From JANNYA01 sp031422315 (GTDB lineage: Bacteria; Pseudomonadota; Gammaproteobacteria; Xanthomonadales; SZUA-5): a stretch of 64,000 nucleotides of DNA. The translations under genes and the position numbers were made by a program. Shown one piece after another: positions 17,334 to 25,599 of the stretch. The stretch covers positions 72,715-136,714 of the forward strand of contig JANOQN010000074.1 of the NCBI GenBank assembly GCA_031422315.1, given 5' to 3'. The notes under the pieces were generated by a model. The model saw nothing but the letters and a program-made list of their open reading frames with translations, was not told where the DNA came from and did not search any database. How positions within the stretch are numbered: position 1 is the first letter of the stretch; each line of letters starts with the position of its first letter.

Positions 17334-19903
17334 GCGAATTTGCACTTGGTAAACTGCCCGAAACGATAACGGCGCAGTTGCCGCAACTATTTGGCGTTGA
17401 CGATGTGTATTTTGTGCCGATTCGCCACCATAGCCCGGCGTGCGCCTTGGCCTTACAAAAGCTGTTGGCTGAAGTGCAGCCCGCCGCGATCTTGATTGAA
17501 GGGCCGGATGATTTATCGCATTTGATTCCGCTGTTACAGCACGCGCAAACGCAAACACCGGTTGCCATTTTATGCCAGGCGTCGCGCACGCTTGCGGCAT
17601 CTTCTAACATCACCGAGGATGCGCCAGAAAGCGAATCAGAACCCAGCGCTGAAACCCTCAAGCCAAAGCGCAGCTCATTTTTTCCACTGTGCGACTACAG
17701 CCCAGAGTGGGTCGCACTGCGCGCAGCACCGGCGCTAGGCGCGCAGGTGGCTTTGATCGATATGCCCTGGCACAGCAAAGCTTGGCAGGCCGACGAAGCT
17801 AATAGCCCGCGTGAACTTATCCGCAGCCAAATGGAAGAGCGGCACTTTGCGCACAGTAAATTTATCCAAGCCATGGCGCAGCGCTTGGGCTGTGTTGATC
17901 ACCACGATGTGTGGGATCGCTTGTTTGAACTTCGCGATGCGGCTGCACTGGCAGATTGGCGAAGCGTTTTTGCCGATGTATTTTACTGGTGCGCCATGGC
18001 TCGAATTGATTATGAGCCACAGGTGCTCGAAGCTGACTTGAGCTTGCCGCGCGAACGCCATATGGCCGCACACATTAAGCACTGGCGCAAGGCAGTGGCG
18101 GGCCCGCTGGTGGTTGTAACCGGTGGTTTCCACACGCCGGAGCTGCTGCGGTGTTGGAAGCAGGCCGCGCCGACTAAGCTCACTAAGCCGGGCAAATCAC
18201 CCGACAAAAAAGCGACTAGTGAGGCTGGGGCGTGGCTTATTCGCTACAGCTTCGAGCGTTTGGATGCGCTCAATGGCTACAGTGCGGGCATGCCTGCGCC
18301 AGGCTACTACCAGCAAATCTGGGATCGCTTGGCGACGGGGCAGGCGTCAGGCAGCGCGTTTGCCGCAGTCGCGCTCGACTGCTTGACTAGCTTTGCCCAG
18401 CAAACCCGCAAGCAAGATCAAACCGACGCGGTGTCGACCCCGCTGGTACACGCAGCAGCATTGCAGGCGCAGCGCTTAGCCGAACTACGCGGCAACGCCG
18501 GGCCTGGCCGGCAAGATTTGCTCGATGCGATGCAATCTTGCTTTGTTAAAACCGCCATGGATGCTGGCACGCTCGGCTTTAAGGCAGACGTGCGGCGCTT
18601 TTTATGCGGTACGCGCATCGGTGATGTGCCGCCATCAGCCGGTTCGCCTCCGTTGATTGAGGATGCCCGACGGCTAGCGCGCGCGGCGGGCGTGCGCTTG
18701 GACGATAGCACGGCCCGAACCTCGCGTTTTGACATCTATCGAAAGCCGAGCCACCGCCAGCGCAGCCGCTTTTTTCATGCCATGGCCTATTTGGAAACCG
18801 ATTTTGCCAAGTGGCGCACCGGCCCTGATTTTTTAGGCAATAGCCGCTTGAACCTTTTGTTCGAAGAATGGCAGGCGGCGTGGTCGCCCATGGTAGAAGC
18901 GCGCCTGATTGAGTTGGCGAGCTTAGGCGAGAGCATCCAACAGACCTGCCTTGCTAAGCTCGAACTGGAAGAGGCAGCACTGAGCGAAAACGGCCGCGGT
19001 CGCTCGGCCAGCGCAGCGGTCATTTTACTGTTGCGTGCATGCCTGAATGGCTTACAGCCGCGCTTACCACAGCTGTTAAACATGCTGTCAGTGCATCTGG
19101 ATGAAGACGCGAGTTTGGCCTCCGTCGTTGATTGCGGGCATCGCTTACTCAATTTGTGGCGCGTACGCGAACCACTTGGGCTACAGCAGCATCCGCAGCT
19201 GCTATTGCTGTTGCGGCGGGTTTGGCCAAGCGCGCTATTTTTACTGCCCAATTTGGCGGGGTGCGCGCCAGAAGTGCAGGCGCAAGCGGTCAAAACTTTG
19301 TTGTCTATGCGCGAGTTGGGCCGTTTGCTCAACGGGCTGGAGCCAGCATCAGAAGCGCCAGCACAAGATCCTGATGCGCCCGATAGCCAAGTGCAAGCCG
19401 ATAGCTTTACCAGCCACTTAGCGCGTTTAGCCACCCAGGCGTCCAACCCGGCGGCACTGCGCGGTGCGGCCAGCGCATTGCTTTATTTGGATGGCGCGTG
19501 GGATGAAAACGCGCTGAGTTTAGCGGTGCAAAGCGGCTTTGGCACCGGCGCGCAAACCGATCATGCAGTTGCATTTCTGAGCGGTTTAATGAGCGCGGCC
19601 CCCGAGCTTTTGCTGCGCATACCCAGCTTGCTGCAAAGCTTCGATGCGCTAGTTCGTCAGTGGGCACCCGAGAATTTCATGGCGTATCTACCAGAACTGC
19701 GGCAAGCCTTTACCGGCCTGCGCCCGCAAGAAACCGCCGATCTTGCTGCTCAAATCGTCAAACATCACGGCGCTGCTAGTGATACCGAACTGGTCGCGAT
19801 GCACTACGAATGCACTGAAGCCGATCTTCAGCTCGGTTTGCAGCTACAGCAGCAATTGGAAGTTTGCTTGCAACAGGGTGGTTTGCGGCAGTGGCTGGGT
19901 TGA
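17324..19903 (+). CDS. DUF5682 family protein, YehM-like, of MoxR/VWA module
   Basis: An 859-residue protein. The N-terminal third matches DUF5682: VYFVPIRHHSPACALALQKLL (about 28-48), AAILIEGPDDLSHLIPLL, then after a linker FFPLCDYSPEWVALRAAPALGAQVALIDMPWHS, and later VVVTGGFHTPELL. The RHHSPAC/EGPDD pattern with a later TGGFHT recalls metal-binding TraB/ChaN-like folds; that is a guess. The rest is alpha-helical with no known domain. It always travels, as far as I recall, with MoxR, VWA and SWIM genes. Start is GTG at 17324, overlapping the MoxR stop by ten bases. It is the last gene of the module. Confidence 0.78.
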   Translation: MELSEFALGKLPETITAQLPQLFGVDDVYFVPIRHHSPACALALQKLLAEVQPAAILIEGPDDLSHLIPLLQHAQTQTPVAILCQASRTLAASSNITEDAPESESEPSAETLKPKRSSFFPLCDYSPEWVALRAAPALGAQVALIDMPWHSKAWQADEANSPRELIRSQMEERHFAHSKFIQAMAQRLGCVDHHDVWDRLFELRDAAALADWRSVFADVFYWCAMARIDYEPQVLEADLSLPRERHMAAHIKHWRKAVAGPLVVVTGGFHTPELLRCWKQAAPTKLTKPGKSPDKKATSEAGAWLIRYSFERLDALNGYSAGMPAPGYYQQIWDRLATGQASGSAFAAVALDCLTSFAQQTRKQDQTDAVSTPLVHAAALQAQRLAELRGNAGPGRQDLLDAMQSCFVKTAMDAGTLGFKADVRRFLCGTRIGDVPPSAGSPPLIEDARRLARAAGVRLDDSTARTSRFDIYRKPSHRQRSRFFHAMAYLETDFAKWRTGPDFLGNSRLNLLFEEWQAAWSPMVEARLIELASLGESIQQTCLAKLELEEAALSENGRGRSASAAVILLLRACLNGLQPRLPQLLNMLSVHLDEDASLASVVDCGHRLLNLWRVREPLGLQQHPQLLLLLRRVWPSALFLLPNLAGCAPEVQAQAVKTLLSMRELGRLLNGLEPASEAPAQDPDAPDSQVQADSFTSHLARLATQASNPAALRGAASALLYLDGAWDENALSLAVQSGFGTGAQTDHAVAFLSGLMSAAPELLLRIPSLLQSFDALVRQWAPENFMAYLPELRQAFTGLRPQETADLAAQIVKHHGAASDTELVAMHYECTEADLQLGLQLQQQLEVCLQQGGLRQWLG

Positions 19904-19951
19904 GCGCGAGTTAGGCTATTGTTGGCGCTCCTATAGATTTGGGGGTTTGAA

Positions 19952-20152
19952 ATGGAAGGCGCAATGACGATTGTTCTGCTGATTCTGACAAGCCTTGGAC
20001 TGCTGGTCGTGCGTGTGATGGCCAAGAGCAGTATCAATCGTCACGCCACAATACCGCTGACGTTACGTGCGTTTCTGGCGGCGTCATGTACCGCTTGGTT
20101 TCTGGCAATCAGTGCTGGTCATGGCGTTGGGATAGCGTTGCTGCCCAGCTAA
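19952..20152 (+). CDS. Small two-span membrane protein, unknown
   Basis: A 66-residue protein with two likely transmembrane helices (TIVLLILTSLGLLVVRVM and FLAASCTAWFLAISAGHGV) joined by a short basic loop. I do not recognise it. It begins 48 bases after the DUF5682 gene and could be co-transcribed with it. The ATG at 19952 is preceded by a GGGGG stretch at suboptimal spacing; the ATG at 19964 is an alternative. Coding status is plausible, not proven. Confidence 0.4.
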   Translation: MEGAMTIVLLILTSLGLLVVRVMAKSSINRHATIPLTLRAFLAASCTAWFLAISAGHGVGIALLPS

Positions 20153-20162
20153 AAAACAGCGG

Positions 20163-20492
20163 TTGCAAGAAATAGTCACGGCGCTTTGCCTCATTGGATT
20201 GTTTGCTTTAGTGCCAATCAATGGTGAGCGAAATAAACCTTGCCGATACAAATTCAACAACGTTTGTTTTGATAAGCCCAGTGCAGATCGCAAGCCGTTA
20301 GAGCTGAATTTGAAGCTTTTTGATCCAGAAAAAAACGTGCCGATTGTTGGCGCATTAGTGCGTCAAGACGGCGCATTCGTGCATCTTCGTAAGAATCAAG
20401 AACCGACTGCCGAACAGCAAGCGATCTACTCAGCGCTCGGTATCAAGCTGCCCGCCGCCAACAAACAAGTATTTCAATCAAACGATTTGTAG
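20163..20492 (+). CDS. Hypothetical small exported protein
   Basis: A 109-residue unknown protein with an N-terminal hydrophobic stretch (EIVTALCLIGLFALVPI) that could be a signal anchor, followed by a polar domain with two cysteines (KPCRYKFNNVCFDKP) that could form a disulfide outside the cytoplasm. It starts at TTG 20163, ten bases after the 66-residue membrane protein. I find no family. The 290 bases that follow are AT-rich and hold no gene I can support. Confidence 0.45.
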   Translation: MQEIVTALCLIGLFALVPINGERNKPCRYKFNNVCFDKPSADRKPLELNLKLFDPEKNVPIVGALVRQDGAFVHLRKNQEPTAEQQAIYSALGIKLPAANKQVFQSNDL

Positions 20493-20784
20493 TGCCATAG
20501 CGATTTACAAATTAGCTTTAACTAATTGATTTTGTTTGTTATTTTATTTTTTGTGGTGAAGATGGGCTAAGGAATTCGAATGCGCTGGCTTTAAAACTCA
20601 GATTGAGTTCAATAACTGCGCTACAAAAATTTGGAAACATTCAGATCAAAGACTCGCGGCCCTTAGTCCATTTTGGCTTGAGCCGAATGATCTCTCTCTA
20701 TCCGCAATTTTTCTTCGCCATGCAACCCAAAGCGCGAATTGGGAATCGATAACATCTATCAACCCCCAACTCAACACCCTGCCG

Positions 20785-22965
20785 TTATTGCACGATAGTC
20801 ATTTCTTTAAGCAAGTTGTCAGCGCCGTCAATTTCGTCCATCAGCCACAGCATGTAGCGGCTGTCGACGTGGATGGTGCGCGTTAATTTCGGGTTGAACA
20901 CCCAGCCGGAGCTCATCGCTTCGTAGTTACCGTCAAATGCCAGCCCGACGAGTTCGCCTCGACTATTCAACGTGGGCGAGCCGGAATTGCCGCCGGTGAT
21001 GTCTAAATCGCTCAGAAAATTGACTGGAATTGAGGTGCTTTGTGGGTTTCCTGGTGGCGTCTTGACGGCATAGGGGCCGAAGCGTTCGGCTTTGATGGCA
21101 TCCAATTGCTTTTGTGTGGCGTCAAATTCACCGGTGCCGGTGTGCTTTTCTACGATGCCGTTCAAATAGGTAAAGGGCTGCATTTGCACGCCATCTTTCG
21201 GGCTGTAGCCCATCACGTTGCCGTAGGTTACCCGCAGGCTGTTATTGGCATCGGCGTACAGCGTTTTGCCGTTCGCTGCGGCAAACGCAATGCGCGCGTC
21301 CATCCAAACTGGGCGCAGCTGGGTCTCTGCACCGGCTCTGGTTTTTGCAGTGTTTTCTAACTCCAAAATCATTGGCATCAATGCCACCGCCATTTGCAGC
21401 GCTGGATCGCTGGACTTTTCAATCGCCGCTTTGCCCGCACCGAAGAGTTTTAAGCGGGTATCCAAATCGCCTAGCGTTGTGCCGGCGAACAGCGCATCTA
21501 GTTTCGCGCTCATCGCATTGCTATCGCCATTCACACCCAGCCACTGATCCAGCGCAGGCAACCGCTGTGTGCTGGGCAGCTTCAAATAGTGGCTGAAAAC
21601 ATAGTCTAAAATTTGCCGATCGACGATTTTGTCCCAGCGCTTATCGAGCTGGCTTAAGGTGCCTTTTAGGCGAATATCATCGCGCACCTGAAAACCGTAT
21701 TCGCGCATCGCATCGGGTTTGGCGCGCTCGATATTGGCGCGATAGATCAGGCGTGCGGTGGTAAAAATGCCGCTGTTATTCATATAGCCCAGAATCTGAT
21801 CACGTTCACGTACCGCTCTAGCCTGTGCGAGCAGTGCCTTCAAATCGGCATGCGCCTTTGCCCCTGAGGGCTGATTTTGCGCAGCCCACGCCAGAATGGT
21901 CTGCTCCTCATCGGTTTTGAGTTTTACTGCGTCAAATTTGGCAAAGCCATCGCGATTGCCTTCAGAGCCCTTCAAGCCATTATTGAGCGACGCTACCGTG
22001 GCGGCGTATTTCAGCGCGGCATCCGGGCGATCTTTACTGGCAGCGCCGATCACACCGACGATGTCACGCACGCGGGTGATTTGCGTTGGGTAGGTAAATT
22101 GGATGGCATCGTTAACTTCCTCAGCTAATTTATAACGATTGGTGCGGCCCGGGTAGCCGGCAATCATGACGAAATCGCCATTCTCGACGCCGGTGGCGCT
22201 GGTTTTTAGATAAGATTTTGGCTGATACGGTACGTTGTTTGGCGAAAAATCGGCTGGCTTGCCATCCGGGCCCACGTAGGCGCGTAGAAAGCTGAAATCA
22301 CCGGTGTGGCGTGGCCATATCCAGTTGTCGGTATCGCCGCCGAATTTGCCGATTGCCTCAGCTGGCGCATACACCAAACGCACATCGCGAATCTCCATTT
22401 GCTTGACCAGGAAATAGCTCGCTCCGCCGTGAAATACATATACGTCGCAGCGAAAGCCGCCGCCTTTCTCGCAGTCTTTCACCAGCTTTTTTTGCCGCAC
22501 GTCAATCGCGTCAAAACGCTTGCGGCCGGCGTTTTCGCCCTCCGGCAGGCCCGTGCGAATTTTTGCGCTGACATCGGTGATCGACTGTGTGACATACACC
22601 CGCATGTTCGGCTCACCGGCTAAATCTTCTCCAATAGTTTTCGCCAAAAAGCCATCACGCAGCAAATTGCGTTCGGGCTTGGAGTTGTATTGAATTGCGC
22701 CATACGCACAGTGATGATTGGTAACCACCAAGCCCATCGGCGACACAAATGAAGCGGTGCAAAAGCCCAAGCCAACAATTGCATTCAACGGATGCGCATT
22801 TAGATCGCCTATTTTTTTCGGATCAAGACTCAAGCCTTTTGCTTCAATATCCTCAGCCATCGCAAGCAGCTGATGCGGCTGCCACATACCTTCGATGGCG
22901 TGGGCAGAAAAGGACAGCGCAAGCGCGATGCTGGCGGTTAAGGTGCTAGCGGTAAATTGGCGCAT
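20785..22965 (-). CDS. S46 family serine dipeptidyl-peptidase, DPP7 type
   Basis: A 726-residue secreted or periplasmic peptidase that removes dipeptides from peptide N-termini. The start at 22965 gives a clean signal peptide (MRQFTASTLTASIALALSF then SAHA-IEG); an in-frame ATG at 23028 adds 21 unlikely residues. The chymotrypsin-like double barrel shows the catalytic His in VVTNHHCAYG (near residue 85) and the catalytic Ser in ITGGNSGSPTLNSRGELVG. Eighteen residues after that Ser the sequence is FDGN: Gly at this place marks DPP7 (hydrophobic P1), whereas DPP11 has Arg. S46 enzymes are common in Bacteroidetes and Xanthomonadales. The gene is monocistronic. Confidence 0.9.
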   Translation of the reverse strand: MRQFTASTLTASIALALSFSAHAIEGMWQPHQLLAMAEDIEAKGLSLDPKKIGDLNAHPLNAIVGLGFCTASFVSPMGLVVTNHHCAYGAIQYNSKPERNLLRDGFLAKTIGEDLAGEPNMRVYVTQSITDVSAKIRTGLPEGENAGRKRFDAIDVRQKKLVKDCEKGGGFRCDVYVFHGGASYFLVKQMEIRDVRLVYAPAEAIGKFGGDTDNWIWPRHTGDFSFLRAYVGPDGKPADFSPNNVPYQPKSYLKTSATGVENGDFVMIAGYPGRTNRYKLAEEVNDAIQFTYPTQITRVRDIVGVIGAASKDRPDAALKYAATVASLNNGLKGSEGNRDGFAKFDAVKLKTDEEQTILAWAAQNQPSGAKAHADLKALLAQARAVRERDQILGYMNNSGIFTTARLIYRANIERAKPDAMREYGFQVRDDIRLKGTLSQLDKRWDKIVDRQILDYVFSHYLKLPSTQRLPALDQWLGVNGDSNAMSAKLDALFAGTTLGDLDTRLKLFGAGKAAIEKSSDPALQMAVALMPMILELENTAKTRAGAETQLRPVWMDARIAFAAANGKTLYADANNSLRVTYGNVMGYSPKDGVQMQPFTYLNGIVEKHTGTGEFDATQKQLDAIKAERFGPYAVKTPPGNPQSTSIPVNFLSDLDITGGNSGSPTLNSRGELVGLAFDGNYEAMSSGWVFNPKLTRTIHVDSRYMLWLMDEIDGADNLLKEMTIVQ

Positions 22966-23209
22966 GACAAGGCTCGGGTGAGTTTGAAGTGCCCGAGCAT
23001 GCCTAAGTTTTGCGTTTTTTTGCAGCATCGAAAGTCATGATTGGTTTGCAGGCTGTTGTGGAAACAAGCTGGCGCTAAACTTGGGGAAAGCGGGTGCTTT
23101 TTAGTTTGAGGCTGCATGGTTCGCCAAGTTCGCCACGAACGGGCGTTCAAATCCAACCCGCTAATATCCCCCGCTCGCAAATACCCCGCATTTTGTAGAC
23201 AATCCAGCA

Positions 23210-23728
23210 GTGAGCACATCAATCAATATCGAACAACCCACCACTATCGTCGCTGAAAAAAGCCGATTTAAGCCGCGTGTCACTGTGGCCACGATTGTGG
23301 CGCACCCTGATGATGCCCAGTTGCCGCTCGATTTGCGGCGCTTTTTATTCGTTGAAGAATGGATTGGTGATACGCGCCAGCTTAATCAGCCAGCCGGGCA
23401 TTTAGATCCAAATGAATCATTGCTTGAGGCAGCGGTGCGGGAAACACTAGAAGAAACGGCTTGGCAAGTGGCGCTCGAACATGTCGTGGCGGTATATCAA
23501 TATCAAACGCCGGAGCGCGCGTTTGTGCGTTTTACCTTTGCCGCTAAAGCGCTAGCACATACCGGCGCAGCGTTGGACGTGGGCATTATTCAAGCGCTGT
23601 GGTTGACCCGGGATGAGCTAACCCTGCACCCCAGCAGCATGCGCAGCCCGATGGTTTTGCAGGGTTTGGATCATTATTTAGCAGGTGCGCGGCATTCGCT
23701 GGACGTGCTGAGAGCGGTGACATCATGA
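23210..23728 (+). CDS. nudJ: Nudix hydrolase, NudJ-like
   Basis: A 172-residue nudix hydrolase. The nudix box reads GHLDPNESLLEAAVRETLEE followed by TAW: GxxxxxExxxxxxxREUxEE is intact but the usual Gly near its end is Ala. In E. coli, nudJ (phosphatase acting on nucleoside di/triphosphates and HMP-PP) lies directly upstream of mnmA, and the same order occurs here with a ten-base gap, which supports the specific name. Start is GTG at 23210, chosen because the usual N-terminus, with the strand VTVATIVAH, follows. The region upstream (22966-23209) shows no other gene. Confidence 0.82.
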   Translation: MSTSINIEQPTTIVAEKSRFKPRVTVATIVAHPDDAQLPLDLRRFLFVEEWIGDTRQLNQPAGHLDPNESLLEAAVRETLEETAWQVALEHVVAVYQYQTPERAFVRFTFAAKALAHTGAALDVGIIQALWLTRDELTLHPSSMRSPMVLQGLDHYLAGARHSLDVLRAVTS

Positions 23729-23738
23729 GCATATCGGC

Positions 23739-24863
23739 ATGATTATGGTCGGGCTTTCTGGCGGTGTGGACTCGTCTGTGGCGGCACTGGTTTTGAAAGG
23801 CCAAGGCATGCAGGTCGCCGGGCTTTTTATGAAAAACTGGGAAGAAGATGATGCCAGCGGCGTTTGCAGTGCGGAGTTAGATGTCGAAAGCGCGCGGCAA
23901 GCTGCAGCTGCTTTGGGAATCGACTTTTACACCCGCAACTTTGCCAGCGAATATTGGGATGGCGTCTTTGAGTATTTTTTAGCCGAGCTCAAAGCCAACC
24001 GAACGCCAAATCCTGATGTATTGTGTAATCGCGAAGTCAAGTTCAAAACCTTTATCGAACACGCACGGGCGTTGGGCGCTTCAAGCATCGCAACTGGGCA
24101 TTACGCGCGCAAAACTGAACAAGGCGGCGTTTTTCAATTGCTAAAAGCGCGCGATGACAATAAAGACCAAAGCTATTTTTTGCACCAGCTTAATCAAGCG
24201 CAGCTAAGTGCAAGCTTGTTTCCGCTCGGTGAATTGCGCAAGCCGGAGGTGCGCAAGCTCGCTTTAGAGGCCAGGCTGGCAACGCATGATCGAAAAGATT
24301 CCACCGGCATTTGTTTTATCGGTGAGCGCAATTTCGTGCCATTTCTAAAGCGCTTTTTGACGCCTCAGCCGGGCCGCATGCTTAACCTTTCGGGTAAAGA
24401 GGTCGGCCAGCACGAAGGCTTGCAGTTCTACACGCTAGGCCAGCGCGGCGGCTTGGGGATTGGCGGATTGAAGGAGGGCAACGGCCATCCTTGGTTTGTG
24501 GTGGCGAAAGATGCAGCGCGCAATGCGCTGATCGTCAATCAGGGCGATTGCGCTGCGCTGTACGCCAGCAAATTGCAGGCCAGCAGCCCGCACTGGATAA
24601 GCGATAATCCACTCGCGCACAGCAAAAGCTGGCAGGGTTTTGCAAAAACGCGCTATCGCCAGCCGGATCAAGCCTGTGAAGTGATTGTAAACGGTGATGG
24701 CTTGCAAGTGCGCTTTGCACAACCCCAGCGCGCGGTCACGCCAGGCCAGTTTGTGGTGTTTTATCAGGGCGATGTGTGTCTAGGCGGCGCGACGATTGAG
24801 CGCTCGGATGCGGCATTTGGCGGGCTGAGCGCCGATCCTGATTCAGCTGAGCAGGCCGCCTGA
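23739..24863 (+). CDS. mnmA: tRNA-specific 2-thiouridylase MnmA
   Basis: Cytoplasmic enzyme that thiolates U34 of tRNA-Lys, -Glu and -Gln using ATP and sulfur relayed by the Tus system. The 374-residue length fits. The PP-loop LSGGVDSS is at residues 6-13, the catalytic Cys96 in PDVLCNREVKF and the persulfide-bearing Cys192 in STGICFIGER. The LGQRGGLGIGG motif, conserved in MnmA, is near residue 235. The gene lies ten bases after the nudix gene. The ATG at 23739 is supported by the immediate start of the PP-loop strand. Confidence 0.96.
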   Translation: MIMVGLSGGVDSSVAALVLKGQGMQVAGLFMKNWEEDDASGVCSAELDVESARQAAAALGIDFYTRNFASEYWDGVFEYFLAELKANRTPNPDVLCNREVKFKTFIEHARALGASSIATGHYARKTEQGGVFQLLKARDDNKDQSYFLHQLNQAQLSASLFPLGELRKPEVRKLALEARLATHDRKDSTGICFIGERNFVPFLKRFLTPQPGRMLNLSGKEVGQHEGLQFYTLGQRGGLGIGGLKEGNGHPWFVVAKDAARNALIVNQGDCAALYASKLQASSPHWISDNPLAHSKSWQGFAKTRYRQPDQACEVIVNGDGLQVRFAQPQRAVTPGQFVVFYQGDVCLGGATIERSDAAFGGLSADPDSAEQAA

Positions 24864-25023
24864 TGCCAGACAGAATTCATCACAATTCAGACGAATCAAG
24901 CGCTAACCCCGATTGGCACGCTCGCTCGTTGCGTGATCTATGCGCCAAGCCATCACTCTCGTCAATTTCACCGCACGCCGCACTGCACCTGCGCGGCGCG
25001 CGCATTTGCGTGTGCGGCGCAGC

Positions 25024-25599
25024 ATGAGTGCAGCAGTGGTGACATTGCCAATGCAAGACGACGAACAGCTGTTGGCGCGTTATATCAATGGCGACACATT
25101 GGCGTTTAACGCGCTCTATCAGCGCCACCGCGCGCCGCTGTGGCGCTATTTAACTCGGCTACTAGGCAGCAGCGCAATTGGTGAGGAACTTTATCAGGAG
25201 GTTTGGCAAAAAGTGATTCAGCAGCGAACTCAGTTTTCTGGCGCGCCTTTCAAACCTTGGCTGTATCGGGTTGCGCATAATTTGGCGCTTGACCAAATGC
25301 GCCGCAATGCAAAAGCGCCGATGCAAAGCCTGGACGATATGGTGCTGAGCTTTCCGAACGTGTTGGATAGCCACCGTAGCGATGATTCCCCAGAAGCTCT
25401 GCAGCTCGATGATGAAGCGCACCAGCGTTTGCTATCTGCGCTAGCCGAGCTGCCGCCTGAGCAGCGCGATGTCGTGCTGATGAAAGCCGAAGGCGAGCTA
25501 ACGCTTGAGCAAATCGGCGAGCTAACCGGGCAAGGCCGTGAAACGGTCAAGTCCAGATTGCGCTACGCGCTGGCCAAGCTTAAAGGGGTGCTGTCATGA
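25024..25599 (+). CDS. ECF-type RNA polymerase sigma factor
   Basis: A sigma-70 family ECF factor of about 191 residues. The sigma-2 region reads FNALYQRHRAPLWRYLTRLL then EELYQEVWQKV and PFKPWLYRVAHNLALDQMRR; sigma-4 is LPPEQRDVVLMKAEGELTLEQIGELTGQGRETVKSRLRYAL, with a helix-turn-helix. The ATG at 25024 is preferred; an upstream ATG at 24940 would add an Arg-rich, unlikely N-terminus, and 25051 is also possible. Its stop overlaps the start of the next gene (ATGA), the usual arrangement for a sigma factor and its anti-sigma factor. Confidence 0.88.
   Translation: MSAAVVTLPMQDDEQLLARYINGDTLAFNALYQRHRAPLWRYLTRLLGSSAIGEELYQEVWQKVIQQRTQFSGAPFKPWLYRVAHNLALDQMRRNAKAPMQSLDDMVLSFPNVLDSHRSDDSPEALQLDDEAHQRLLSALAELPPEQRDVVLMKAEGELTLEQIGELTGQGRETVKSRLRYALAKLKGVLS

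Noticed and set aside
22966..23028. Longer N-terminus of the S46 peptidase from ATG 23028
   Set aside because: It would place 21 polar residues before a clean signal peptide; the start at 22965 fits secretion.
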